Shown piece by piece: positions 15,043-24,119 of a stretch of 64,000 nt of DNA. How positions within the stretch are numbered: position 1 is the first letter of the stretch; every line of letters starts with the position of its first letter. The notes below the pieces were generated by a model. It saw only the letters and a list, made by a program, of their open reading frames with translations, ran no database searches and was not told the origin of the DNA. Source of the stretch: an uncultured Lachnospiraceae bacterium (lineage in GTDB: Bacteria; Bacillota; Clostridia; Lachnospirales; Lachnospiraceae); contig CAKRES010000001.1 in NCBI GenBank assembly GCA_934317845.1, forward strand, positions 1 through 64,000, given 5' to 3'. A program made the position numbers and the translations under genes.

Positions 15043-16599
15043 ATGCAACAGGAAAAACAAAAGAAAGCGGGGCAGATCTACTGGCTGGTTTCTATGCTGG
15101 TTCTGCTTTCTATTTTCATTCTTCTTCCGGCATTTTCCTATGGCAATTTCTATAAGAATAGTATGATTGCAAAAAGTAATTGCTATAATGTGATCGGAGG
15201 ACTAGGCTTTGCAGGAATTTTTGTAACGCTGCTTTATAATCTTGTTCATGGAAAATACAGCAAGGGGATCCAAAAGCCGGTATGCAATCTGCTCGATGGC
15301 TCACTGCTGCTTTTTGGACTGGTGACAGCAGTTTCCTTGTTGTTTACAACAGATCCGATCCTTTGCTTATCCGGTAAGCTTGGCAATTGTGTCGGAACAT
15401 ACATGGTATTATCACTGATCATTTTGTTTTACTTTGTGTCACGGGGGTATGATTCCAAACGTTTTATTGGCAGAAGAGTGTTTTCTATCTGTGCCGGAAT
15501 AATGTATTTTTGGATTGTCTGTAATGCCTTTCATCTGGATCTGTTTTTTACGCATGCCAAATTAAAGGAGACAGAGTTTTTTCACTATCTTGGTGGTCTT
15601 GGTGAGATTCCGGCTGTGACTGCATATCTTTGTCTGACCATTCCGTTTTTGTGGGTGTATATGGTGAATGAAACAGAACGGAAGAATATTCTGGTGGATG
15701 CAGTGCTTCTTTTTTTCGGATTGTTGGCATTCTTTTTGATCCAGACAGATGGTTTGTGGCTGGGCGCAATGGTTTTTGCCTTGTTTGCAATTCCATATAT
15801 GTTTGGCAGTATGCCGCGGCTGATCAGAAGCTTTTATGTCTTTTTTGAAGCCGGAGTGGTGCTTTGTCTGCTCAGCATTTTAAGTCTGATTCCGGGTATT
15901 TCCATGATAAAAGATGCCGGATGGTCGGTGATCCTTGTGAAATATTGGATCGGGGTACCACTGGTTTTCCTGTCTTTGTTTGCGCTCTGGCTGTTTAAAT
16001 GTAAAAAAGTATTTATTACAAAAAAACTTAGAAAGCGTGTGGCGTTTGCAGGAAGTCTTCTGGTTCTGGCAGTGTTGTTTGCCTATGTGATCTACTCAAT
16101 CCTGCATTTTTCGGATCTGTGGGGCGCATTTAAGGGACGCAGATTTTCTTCTGCTGTAAAGCTCTGGCAGAGTTATCCGGTTGGAAATAAACTGTTCGGA
16201 CTGGGAACGGAAATGTTTTCAGAGTATTTGTCTGCTTTCTTCAGTATGGGACTTTTTACGATCGTCAACTGTCACAATAATGTGTTGAACTGTTTGTTAA
16301 GTCTTGGTGTGTTAGGTGTGATCGCATATTTTCTGGTATGGATGGCACTGATCCTGCCATACTTTGGAAAGAAACGTGAGAAGTGGTCTCATGAGCGCAT
16401 GGCTTGCTTTTTAAGTCTGGTAGCTTATCTGGGACAGTCCTTTTTGGGTGATCCGTATCCTTCGACGATCCCTATGCTTTTTATGGTAGCTGCGATCTAT
16501 CAGAATCAGGCACTTGTGCAGAAGAAAAGGGATTGGGCAAAAAAGGATGCTGAGCGCAAAGAGCAGATGAAGAGTTTTCGCCGTTCAGAAGAATATTAA
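15043..16599 (+). CDS. O-antigen ligase / Wzy-type membrane protein, copy 2
   Basis: 518 residues from ATG 15043, chosen because AAGAGG lies eight bases upstream; an ATG at 15016, sharing a base with the previous stop, would add nine residues. Same layout as the previous gene: multiple membrane segments, GLGTEMFSEYL, NCHNNVLNCLLSLGVLGVI, then AYLGQSFLGDPYPSTIPML, parallel to copy 1 (AYFGQSIVGNPYSLTIPMV). The N-terminal AFSYGNFYKNSMIAKSNCYN also aligns with copy 1 YMDKNFYTALIGAKAHCYS. Tandem paralogues suggest separate polymerase and ligase roles or two acceptor types. Ends in a basic, Lys-rich tail. Confidence 0.8.
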   Translation: MQQEKQKKAGQIYWLVSMLVLLSIFILLPAFSYGNFYKNSMIAKSNCYNVIGGLGFAGIFVTLLYNLVHGKYSKGIQKPVCNLLDGSLLLFGLVTAVSLLFTTDPILCLSGKLGNCVGTYMVLSLIILFYFVSRGYDSKRFIGRRVFSICAGIMYFWIVCNAFHLDLFFTHAKLKETEFFHYLGGLGEIPAVTAYLCLTIPFLWVYMVNETERKNILVDAVLLFFGLLAFFLIQTDGLWLGAMVFALFAIPYMFGSMPRLIRSFYVFFEAGVVLCLLSILSLIPGISMIKDAGWSVILVKYWIGVPLVFLSLFALWLFKCKKVFITKKLRKRVAFAGSLLVLAVLFAYVIYSILHFSDLWGAFKGRRFSSAVKLWQSYPVGNKLFGLGTEMFSEYLSAFFSMGLFTIVNCHNNVLNCLLSLGVLGVIAYFLVWMALILPYFGKKREKWSHERMACFLSLVAYLGQSFLGDPYPSTIPMLFMVAAIYQNQALVQKKRDWAKKDAERKEQMKSFRRSEEY

Positions 16600-16610
16600 A
16601 GAGGGATGAG

Positions 16611-17930
16611 ATGAGTACAAGAAATCGTTTCTTAAGTTATGGAAAGCATTTATTTGACAATATTGTGACATTCTTCAAGTGGATGGCAATCTCAATCGTG
16701 GTAGGAGTTGTGGTTGGCCTTGTTGGTGTTAGCTTCTATAAGGTGCTTGCACTTGCGGGGGGCCTTCGGGAAAATACCCCTTGGTTGTTATATTTTCTGC
16801 CCATCGGTGGCGTGGTGATTGCATTTTTGTACCGCTACTGGATGAAACAGAAGGACAAGGGGACCAATCTGGTTCTGGCGGCGATCGCTTCCGGAGAGGA
16901 GATCACACCGAAACTTGCTCCACTGATCTATGTGGCGACTGTCATTACGCATTTGTTTGGCGGTTCTGCCGGAAGAGAGGGAGCTGCCTTTCAGATCGGC
17001 GGCTGTATTGGTAATTTGATCGGACGGTTTGTAAGGCTTGACGAAACTGACAAACACACGATCATTATGTGTGGTATGAGTGCCGGATTTTCTGCATTGT
17101 TTGGAACTCCGATGGCGGCAGCATTTTTTGCAATGGAGATCATCAGTGTGGGAGTGATGTACTATGGAGCGTTGGTTCCGTGTGTCGTATCGTCTTTTGT
17201 CAGTGTTACGGTAGCCGGGCATTTTCATGTAGAAAAGGTCCGATTTCTGGTTTCGGAGGTGCCGGGCTATACTCCAAAGCCTGTGGCGCAGATCTTACTC
17301 CTTGCAGTGCTTTGTGCGCTGATCAGTGGTGTGTTTTGTTATCTGCTCCATAAAACCGGACGGATCTATCGGGAACATTTGAAAAATCCTTTTCTGCGTG
17401 TGATCGTGGGATCCGTGTTAGTGATCCTTGTGACGATGTTACTGGGAACACGGGATTATAATGGTGATGGTATGTGGATCATAAGAAACTGTTTTACCGG
17501 AGAGAAGGTTGCATTGTTTGCTTTTTTCTGGAAAATGATCTTGACAGCACTGACATTGGGTGCCGGATTCAAGGGTGGTGAAATTGTTCCGAGTCTGTTT
17601 GTTGGGGCAACCTTTGGTCATACCTTTGGTGTGTTGTTTCATTTTTCTCCGGGATTTTGCGCTGCGGTCGGGATGATCGGGGTGTTTTGTGGTGTGACCA
17701 ATTGTCCGGTTACCTCGTTGTTGCTGGCATTTGAAATGTTTGGTTACCGGGGAGCATCTTATATGATCCTTGCGGTAGCGATCAGTTATATGTTGTCCGG
17801 CTACTATGGTCTGTATGATTCACAAAAGATCATGTATTCAAAGATGAAGACGAGTTATGTCAACCGTCGTGTCAATAATCATGCAAAGAACGAAGAAATG
17901 AAGAAAAACCAGGAGGGATCGGTGCGATGA
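16611..17930 (+). CDS. CLC-type chloride channel / anion-proton transporter, variant lacking GSGIP
   Basis: 439 residues, about the size of the CLC membrane core with no CBS domains. GSAGREGAAFQIG (residues 118-130) is the GREGP-like anion motif, and GFKGGEIVPSLFVGATFG matches the GxFxP-region of the family. The usual first filter motif GSGIP is absent; the equivalent stretch reads KGTNLVLAAI (residues 83-92), close to the GNNLI form reported for CLC-F fluoride/proton antiporters. The substrate could therefore be fluoride rather than chloride. GAGGGATGAG precedes ATG 16611. The last codon overlaps the lysozyme start (ATGA). No fluoride riboswitch is seen upstream. Confidence 0.8.
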   Translation: MSTRNRFLSYGKHLFDNIVTFFKWMAISIVVGVVVGLVGVSFYKVLALAGGLRENTPWLLYFLPIGGVVIAFLYRYWMKQKDKGTNLVLAAIASGEEITPKLAPLIYVATVITHLFGGSAGREGAAFQIGGCIGNLIGRFVRLDETDKHTIIMCGMSAGFSALFGTPMAAAFFAMEIISVGVMYYGALVPCVVSSFVSVTVAGHFHVEKVRFLVSEVPGYTPKPVAQILLLAVLCALISGVFCYLLHKTGRIYREHLKNPFLRVIVGSVLVILVTMLLGTRDYNGDGMWIIRNCFTGEKVALFAFFWKMILTALTLGAGFKGGEIVPSLFVGATFGHTFGVLFHFSPGFCAAVGMIGVFCGVTNCPVTSLLLAFEMFGYRGASYMILAVAISYMLSGYYGLYDSQKIMYSKMKTSYVNRRVNNHAKNEEMKKNQEGSVR

Positions 17931-19378
17931 AAAAAATCGGTTTCAAGCAGAGAGTAAGGACATGGATAACAAGTGTGGCGGCAGGTGTGCTTTTGTTTGG
18001 GGTACTGGCAGGAGGCACTGTACATGCTGTGACACAGGAAGAACATCAGGCGTTGAATAAGGGTATTGATGTTTCAGAGTTTAATGGCGTGGTCAATTAT
18101 GAGCCGGTTAAAAAAGCAGGCATTACTTATGTGATGATACGGACCGGAGCGGGAAAGTCGTATTCTGACCAGTGGTTTGAAAATAACTATGACCAGGCGG
18201 GACAATGGGCTTTAAAGCGGGGCGTCTATCATTACAGTTATGCAACGACAGTAGAGGACGCAAAGCAAGAGGCGAAGGCTTGTTTAAAGCTTTTGGCAGG
18301 GCGGAAGCTGGAACTTCCGGTTGCTTATGATATTGAAGAGGATAAAATTTTTGAGACAGGGATCGAAAATGTGACAGCGATCGCACAGGCATTTTGCGAG
18401 GAGATTAAAAATGCAGGCTATGAGCCGATGGTTTACACATATTTAAACCGACTGAATGATTCTTTTGATTATGATACGATCTCACAGTACAAATTATGGG
18501 TAGCCAGTTATGATGTGGATTATCCAAACTATGCACATCCATACTATATGTGGCAATATAAGGTGTCTAGTGTGCCGGGAGCCAATACTTCCAAAGGAGA
18601 ATGTGATGTCAACTATATTTATGAGCAGTTTACCGAAGCGTCTGCCATTACCCTTGATCAGACGGAGCTTTCCCTGCAGTTAGGTGAGGGGCTTGTTTCT
18701 GCGATGCAGCTGACTGCCACGGTCAATCCGGAAGCATCTAACCGGCATGTAAACTGGAGAAGTGAGGATGAAAAGGTTGCGACTGTCGATCAGAACGGAC
18801 AGGTGACGGCAGTGGCCAACGGAACAACAACGATCGTTGCCGCAACTGTAAATGGTGTGGAGGCGCAGGCTACGGTTACGGTGACTACACCGGCAACGGC
18901 GATCGAGGTAGGAAACAAAAGCCTCACGATTGGAAAAAAAGAGAAGTTTCATATTATTCCGGTTCTGACACCGGAGACTTCCACGGATCAGACACATTAT
19001 GAGAGTGCGGATGAGAGCATTGTCAAAGTGGAAAAGGATGGCAGTCTGACAGGTAAAAAAATTGGAAAAACTGAAATTACCTGTACGACGGACAGTGGAG
19101 TTTCCAAAACCGTGACGGTGACTGTGAAAAAAGCACCGTGGTATTTAAGTGGACTTCCACTGTTTAAGAGTATGAAGGTATCTGAAACTTATCAGATGCA
19201 TTTGAAAATGCCGAAAAATTCTGCCAGCAATCAGATGGATTATTATTCTCGTAATGTATATCGGGTTTCCATCAGCGAGGATGGTCTCGTGACAGCATTA
19301 AAACCGGGCTGGTGCATTTTGCGGGTAAAAACATATAATGGAAAAAGAGAATGGATGCTCGTTCATGTGAAAGAGTAG
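17927..19378 (+). CDS. Secreted GH25 lysozyme with C-terminal Ig-like (Big_2) domains
   Basis: 483 residues. A signal peptide spans about residues 1-34: basic MKKIGFKQR, then a hydrophobic core, then a VHA/VT junction. The GH25 catalytic domain (40-235) has KGIDVSEFNGVVNYEPVK with the first Asp, VMIRTGAG, ALKRGVYHYSY, VAYDIEED with the DxE catalytic pair, and LWVASYDVDY. Then come at least two bacterial Ig-like domains: ITLDQTELSLQLGEG...VNWRSEDEKVATVDQNGQVTAV, and a second with LTIGKKEKF and LTGKKIGKTEITC, plus a degenerate third at the end. It cleaves the MurNAc-GlcNAc bond of peptidoglycan, probably for wall remodelling. ATG overlaps the CLC gene stop. Confidence 0.9.
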   Translation: MKKIGFKQRVRTWITSVAAGVLLFGVLAGGTVHAVTQEEHQALNKGIDVSEFNGVVNYEPVKKAGITYVMIRTGAGKSYSDQWFENNYDQAGQWALKRGVYHYSYATTVEDAKQEAKACLKLLAGRKLELPVAYDIEEDKIFETGIENVTAIAQAFCEEIKNAGYEPMVYTYLNRLNDSFDYDTISQYKLWVASYDVDYPNYAHPYYMWQYKVSSVPGANTSKGECDVNYIYEQFTEASAITLDQTELSLQLGEGLVSAMQLTATVNPEASNRHVNWRSEDEKVATVDQNGQVTAVANGTTTIVAATVNGVEAQATVTVTTPATAIEVGNKSLTIGKKEKFHIIPVLTPETSTDQTHYESADESIVKVEKDGSLTGKKIGKTEITCTTDSGVSKTVTVTVKKAPWYLSGLPLFKSMKVSETYQMHLKMPKNSASNQMDYYSRNVYRVSISEDGLVTALKPGWCILRVKTYNGKREWMLVHVKE

Positions 19379-19390
19379 GGGGTGTGAGAT

Positions 19391-20560
19391 TTGAAACGTG
19401 TGATTTGGATCGTATTAGATAGTGTAGGAATGGGAGAACTTCCGGATGCGGATCGTTTTGGTGATGTGGGAGCAAACACGATTGCTTCTGCGGCGCAGGC
19501 GGTGCCGGATTTTGACCTGCCGCATATGAGAATGTTAGGATATGGCAATATTGATGGAATGAAGGGGGTAAAACCGGTAGCAGAGCCGATTGGAGCATAT
19601 GGAAAGTTAGCAGAGCTTTCCAACGGAAAAGATACGACGATCGGTCACTGGGAAATGACTGGAATCTATACTCCAAAAGCGTTTCCTACCTATCCGGATG
19701 GATTTCCGGAGGAGATCATGCAGGCATTTTTGGAACAGACCAAAGTCAAAGGATATTATGGCAATAAAGTAGCGTCCGGAACAAAGATCATAGAGGAATA
19801 TGGGGCGGATCAGTTATTGACCGGTTATCCGATCATTTACACTTCTGCGGACAGCGTATTTCAGATTGCTGCACACGAAGATGTGATTCCACTGGAAAGA
19901 CTGTATGAGATGTGCCGGATTGCCAGAGAGATCCTTCAAGGAGAGAATGAGGTTGCCCGCGTGATCGCACGACCGTTTGTAGGTACACCGGGACAGTTTA
20001 AGCGCACTTCGGACCGCCGGGATTTTTCCAAGCTGCCGGATTCCAACAATGCGCTGATGCATTTAAAAAATGCAGGTTATACGGTGGCGGCAGTTGGTAA
20101 GATCGAGGATATTTTTGCAGGTGTGGGAATCACGGATGCCATTCATACCAAGGATAATATGGATGGGATGGATCAGACGCTTCAATATATGAAAACGGTG
20201 GAGAACGGATTGATCTTTACGAATCTGGTAGAATTTGATTCCAGCTGGGGACATCGAAGAGATGCGGTGTCCTATGCCAAAGGACTGATGGCATTTGACG
20301 CCCGTTTAAAAGAAGTGATGGATGCGATGGGCGAGAATGATATTTTGATGATCACGGCAGATCATGGCTGTGATCCTTGCTTTAAAGGCACTGATCATAC
20401 AAGAGAGTATGTTCCGATCCTGGCTTATAAAAAAGGGATGCTCGGCATCAATCTCGGAACAGGAAAGACATTTGCCAACATTGGACAGACGGTATGTGAG
20501 TATTTTGGTGTGGAAGCCATTCCTTATGGAGAGAGCTTTCTGCCACAATTGATTTTATAA
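19391..20560 (+). CDS. deoB: Phosphopentomutase
   Basis: 389 residues, the normal length. It interconverts ribose- or deoxyribose-1-phosphate and the 5-phosphate in nucleoside salvage. KRVIWIVLDSVGMGELPDA carries the first metal Asp, NGKDTTIGHWEMTG the phosphorylated Thr, FDSSWGHRRD and MITADHGCDP the alkaline-phosphatase-superfamily metal ligands. Translation starts at TTG 19391 behind GGGGGTG. Directly upstream of pyrimidine-nucleoside phosphorylase, forming a two-step pathway: phosphorolysis of nucleosides, then isomerisation of the sugar phosphate. Confidence 0.97.
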   Translation: MKRVIWIVLDSVGMGELPDADRFGDVGANTIASAAQAVPDFDLPHMRMLGYGNIDGMKGVKPVAEPIGAYGKLAELSNGKDTTIGHWEMTGIYTPKAFPTYPDGFPEEIMQAFLEQTKVKGYYGNKVASGTKIIEEYGADQLLTGYPIIYTSADSVFQIAAHEDVIPLERLYEMCRIAREILQGENEVARVIARPFVGTPGQFKRTSDRRDFSKLPDSNNALMHLKNAGYTVAAVGKIEDIFAGVGITDAIHTKDNMDGMDQTLQYMKTVENGLIFTNLVEFDSSWGHRRDAVSYAKGLMAFDARLKEVMDAMGENDILMITADHGCDPCFKGTDHTREYVPILAYKKGMLGINLGTGKTFANIGQTVCEYFGVEAIPYGESFLPQLIL

Positions 20561-20578
20561 GAAAAGGGGGAATGTCCC

Positions 20579-21895
20579 ATGAGAATGTATGATATGATCG
20601 AAAAAAAGAAGCAGGGGCAGACGTTGAGCAAGGAAGAGATTCAATATGTTGTCATGGGTTATACCAAAGGAGAGATTCCGGACTATCAGATGGCAGCCTT
20701 TTTGATGGCAGTTTATTTTCAGGGGATGAATGATCAGGAAACTGTTGATCTTACGATGGCGATGGCAGAAAGCGGGGATCAACTGGATCTTTCTAAGATC
20801 CATGGCATTAAAGTGGACAAACACAGTACCGGAGGGGTGGGAGATAAAACTTCTCTGATCATCGGACCGATGCTTGCCTGCCTTGGGATTCCCGTTGCCA
20901 AAATGAGTGGACGGGGACTGGGACATACCGGAGGAACGATCGATAAGCTGGAGAGCTTTACCGGATTTTCTACGACACTTTCTGAGCAGGATTTTATCGA
21001 TCAGGTGAATGACATTTCTTTTGCACTGGTCGGACAGACTGCCAATCTTGCACCAGCGGATAAGAAGATCTATGCGCTTCGTGATGTCACGGCTACCGTG
21101 AACCAGAAAAGTCTGATCGCAAGCTCGATCATGAGTAAGAAGATCGCGGCTGGGGCGGATGTCATTGTGCTGGATGTTAAGACGGGTTCCGGAGCATTTA
21201 TGGAAACTGTGGAAGAAGCAAAAGAGCTTGCTAAAACTATGGTGTCCATCGGTACGATGGTAGGCAGGGAAACGATTGCTGTGATCTCGGATATGAATGA
21301 GCCACTCGGCCATAATGTGGGAAATGCGCTTGAAATGCAGGAAGTGATTGAAGTGCTTCATGGCAGAGGAGAGGAACGGTTGCGAGAGCTTTCCCTTACT
21401 CTGGCATCCTATATGGTATTGGGAGCAAAAAAGGCAGTTACGTTAGAAGAAGCCAGAGCTCTTCTGGAGGAAACGATCACAAGTGGTGCTGCGTTGAAAA
21501 AACTGGCGGAGTTTGTGGCGCGTCAGGGTGGAAATGCAGAGCAGGTGAAAGATTCTTCCCTGCTAGAGATCGCGGCAGAGCAAAAAGATGTGACTCTTCC
21601 TGCCAGTGGTTATCTTGCCTCCTGCGTGACAAAGGAGGTCGGTATGGCTTCCCTGCTTTTAGGCGGAGGTCGGGAAACGAAAGAAAGTGGGATCGATCTA
21701 AGTGTAGGAATTGTTCTGCACAAGAAGCTCGGAGATTACGTAAAAGAAAGCGAGCCGGTTGCTACCATTTACGGAAATGATAAGAAAAAAATAGAGGCTG
21801 CTGCTGCACGTTTGCGAGCTGCGTATACTGTAACAACAGAAAAGCCGGTGGTACGTCCGCTTATTTACGATGTGATCACGAAGGATTCTTTCTAA
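20579..21895 (+). CDS. pdp: Pyrimidine-nucleoside phosphorylase
   Basis: 438 residues, the usual size for the NP-II family. It cleaves uridine, thymidine and deoxyuridine with phosphate, releasing the base and (deoxy)ribose-1-phosphate for DeoB upstream. MRMYDMIEKKKQG is the standard start; KVDKHSTGGVGDKTSL binds phosphate, and AKMSGRGLGHTGGTIDKLES is the family signature. The C-terminal domain has KKLGDYVKESEPVATIYGN. ATG 20579 is close after AGGGGGAA and 18 bases after the deoB stop. Confidence 0.96.
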   Translation: MRMYDMIEKKKQGQTLSKEEIQYVVMGYTKGEIPDYQMAAFLMAVYFQGMNDQETVDLTMAMAESGDQLDLSKIHGIKVDKHSTGGVGDKTSLIIGPMLACLGIPVAKMSGRGLGHTGGTIDKLESFTGFSTTLSEQDFIDQVNDISFALVGQTANLAPADKKIYALRDVTATVNQKSLIASSIMSKKIAAGADVIVLDVKTGSGAFMETVEEAKELAKTMVSIGTMVGRETIAVISDMNEPLGHNVGNALEMQEVIEVLHGRGEERLRELSLTLASYMVLGAKKAVTLEEARALLEETITSGAALKKLAEFVARQGGNAEQVKDSSLLEIAAEQKDVTLPASGYLASCVTKEVGMASLLLGGGRETKESGIDLSVGIVLHKKLGDYVKESEPVATIYGNDKKKIEAAAARLRAAYTVTTEKPVVRPLIYDVITKDSF

Positions 21896-21922
21896 AAATA
21901 GAAATGACTAATTTGTTAATGT

Positions 21923-21951
21923 TTGGAATACACTAGAAACAAGAATAGAAT
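21923..21951 (+). promoter_or_regulatory. Candidate promoter upstream of dacF-like gene
   Basis: TTGGAA (21923-21928), 17-base spacer, TAGAAT (21946-21951), 14 bases before ATG 21966. The -10 leaves a very short leader, so confidence is limited. Confidence 0.35.
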
Positions 21952-21965
21952 AAGGAAATGTTTCT

Positions 21966-23189
21966 ATGCAAGGTGTTGTGTTACACAGAGGGAAAAAGGG
22001 GATCACAGTAATTCTTCTTGTTCTGTTACTGCTGATTTCCTGTCTCCCGGTTTCTTCCAAAGCGAAAGATGTGGAAGAAAAGCAGAAGGCTTCAATGACG
22101 GAGGCTCTGACACTTACAGCAGAATCGGCGGTACTGTTAGAGCCTTACACGGGTACGGTGCTTTATGAAAAGGAGAAAGACAAAGTGCTAAAACCAGCCA
22201 GTGTTACCAAGATCATGACGCTGTTATTGATCATGGAGGCGATGCAGAACAAGCAGTTTACTTATGATGATACGGTGACGGTAAGTGCACATGCTGCCAG
22301 TATGGGCGGTTCTCAGGTATTTTTAGAAGAAGGTGAGACACAGACCGTAAAGGATATGCTCAAATGTATTGTGGTATCCTCTGCAAATGATGCCTGTGTG
22401 GCGATGGCAGAATATGTCGCAGGCAGTGAAGAAGCATTTGTTGATCAGATGAATAAGAGGGCAGAAGCACTGGGCATGAAACATACCCATTTTGTAAATG
22501 CTTGTGGACTTGATGCGAAGGGACATGTGACTACTGCTTATGACATTGCTTTGATGGCGAGAGAACTTACAGTAAAGCATCCGGAGATCTTTGAATTTAC
22601 AACGATCTGGATGGATACCATTACTCATAAAACCGCAAAAGGAACAAAGGAGTTTGGCCTTTCTAATACAAACAAATTGATCCGCCATTACGAGGGGGCA
22701 ACTGGTTTAAAAACAGGCTCTACCTCCGAGGCGAAGTTCTGCCTTTGTGCAACCGCAAGTAGAAAGGGACTGGATCTGATCAGTGTCGTTATGGCGTGCC
22801 CGGATTCCAAGGCGCGGCAGAAGGATGCGGCAGCACTGCTGGATTATGGATTCGGTTCCTGCCGCCTTTATAAAGATGAAGTTCCTCTTGCGAAAACTGT
22901 CAGGATTCCGGTAAGTGCGGGAAAGAAAAAAACTGTTGCGGCAGAAGGGAAAGAGCCGTTTTATTATGTGCTTTCAAATGGGAAGGAGCATACGATCCGT
23001 AAGAAGGTCACTTGTAAAAAACAGGTGAGTGCCCCGGTGAAAAAGGGAACCAAGGTTGGAATGGTGTCTTATTACGATGGAAAGAAGAAAATTGGAGAGA
23101 GCAGTATCATAGCAACTCAGACCGTGAAGCCATGGAATTACTGGGATTGTCTCAAACAGGTAACAACCGGATATATGCTTACACGATAA
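21966..23189 (+). CDS. D-alanyl-D-alanine carboxypeptidase, PBP5/DacF type (copy 1)
   Basis: 407 residues. A hydrophobic N-terminal stretch (residues 13-30) is a signal or membrane segment. The S11 active site is complete: PASVTKIM with SxxK (Ser79, Lys82), VSSANDA with SxN, and GLKTGSTSEA with KTG. The C-terminal part is a beta-rich PBP5_C-like domain (VPLAKTVRIPVSAG, KKGTKVG). It trims the terminal D-Ala of peptidoglycan stem peptides outside the membrane, limiting cross-linking. A second homologue lies at 27211. Confidence 0.93.
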   Translation: MQGVVLHRGKKGITVILLVLLLLISCLPVSSKAKDVEEKQKASMTEALTLTAESAVLLEPYTGTVLYEKEKDKVLKPASVTKIMTLLLIMEAMQNKQFTYDDTVTVSAHAASMGGSQVFLEEGETQTVKDMLKCIVVSSANDACVAMAEYVAGSEEAFVDQMNKRAEALGMKHTHFVNACGLDAKGHVTTAYDIALMARELTVKHPEIFEFTTIWMDTITHKTAKGTKEFGLSNTNKLIRHYEGATGLKTGSTSEAKFCLCATASRKGLDLISVVMACPDSKARQKDAAALLDYGFGSCRLYKDEVPLAKTVRIPVSAGKKKTVAAEGKEPFYYVLSNGKEHTIRKKVTCKKQVSAPVKKGTKVGMVSYYDGKKKIGESSIIATQTVKPWNYWDCLKQVTTGYMLTR

Positions 23190-23211
23190 AGAAAGGATAA
23201 GAACATACACT

Positions 23212-24066
23212 ATGATGATCGTCTTTATAATTTTATTGGTATCATTGCTGCTGTTTTTCTGGTGTACAGTCGAAAACCATATGCTGCTTGTACATGAGTA
23301 TACAGTTTCCGATGATGCGCTTCCGGATGCGTTTTCCGGAAAGAAGATCGTATATCTTGTGGATCTTCACAATACCCGTTATGGGAAGGACAATCAAAGA
23401 CTAAAAGAGAAAATAGCAGCACAGGATCCGGATTATGTGTTCGTTGGAGGAGATTTTTTGTCCAAAGCAGATACGGAGTTTTCTGCATCTATTGATCTGC
23501 TTGTTTTTTTGACGAAGCGTTATCCGGTTTACTTTGCAAATGGTAATCATGAGACAAAGATGAAATGTTATCCGGAACGTTACCATGATCAATATGCGCA
23601 GTTTTATCAGATGGCCAAAGGACTTGGTGTACGTTTTTTATCAAATGAGACGATCTTACTGCGGGAAGAAAAAGATTTTATTTATCTGGATGCACTGGAA
23701 CTTCCACTTTCGTATTTCTCCCATGGAAAACAGGTGGAGTTTACCAAAAAGGAAATGTCAAAGCTGATAAAAAGAAAAGCAGGGGGATATCACATTTTAC
23801 TGGCGCATAGTCCTAATTATTTTGAAACCTATGCGAAGTGGGGAGCGGATATCACGCTTTCCGGTCATAACCACGGTGGTATGGCAAGAATACCGGGGGT
23901 GTGTGGAGTGCTGTCGCCACAGGCAAGAATTTTCCCGAAGTATACGAAGGGACTGTATCAGATTGATATGCATCGTATGATCGTTTCTGCGGGATTAGGC
24001 TCCCATACGATCCGGGTTCGCTTTTTTAATCCACCGGAGCTGCTTGCAATCACTTTGCAAAAATAG
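23212..24066 (+). CDS. Metallophosphoesterase, YkuE-like, membrane anchored
   Basis: 284 residues. One N-terminal membrane segment (residues 1-18). The calcineurin-like fold motifs are in order: KIVYLVDLHNTRYG (D-x-H), FVGGDFL (GGD), YFANGNHETK (GNHE), HILLAHSPN and TLSGHNHGGMAR (GHxHGG). YkuE-type enzymes cleave UDP-sugar lipids or other phosphodiesters at the membrane; the exact substrate here is unknown. ATG 23212 follows the carboxypeptidase stop by 22 bases, so envelope metabolism is the likely setting. Confidence 0.88.
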   Translation: MMIVFIILLVSLLLFFWCTVENHMLLVHEYTVSDDALPDAFSGKKIVYLVDLHNTRYGKDNQRLKEKIAAQDPDYVFVGGDFLSKADTEFSASIDLLVFLTKRYPVYFANGNHETKMKCYPERYHDQYAQFYQMAKGLGVRFLSNETILLREEKDFIYLDALELPLSYFSHGKQVEFTKKEMSKLIKRKAGGYHILLAHSPNYFETYAKWGADITLSGHNHGGMARIPGVCGVLSPQARIFPKYTKGLYQIDMHRMIVSAGLGSHTIRVRFFNPPELLAITLQK

Positions 24067-24072
24067 TATGAT
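24044..24072 (+). promoter_or_regulatory. Promoter of scpA-scpB, containing a perfect palindrome
   Basis: TTGCAA (24044-24049), 17-base spacer, TATGAT (24067-24072). The -10 lies inside the 13-base palindrome TAGTATGATACTA (24064-24076), which could be an operator or coincidental. Confidence 0.5.
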
Positions 24073-24119
24073 ACTAGGGTCAAATGGGAAAGATTGACAG
24101 ACAAGGAAAGGATCTTTGG

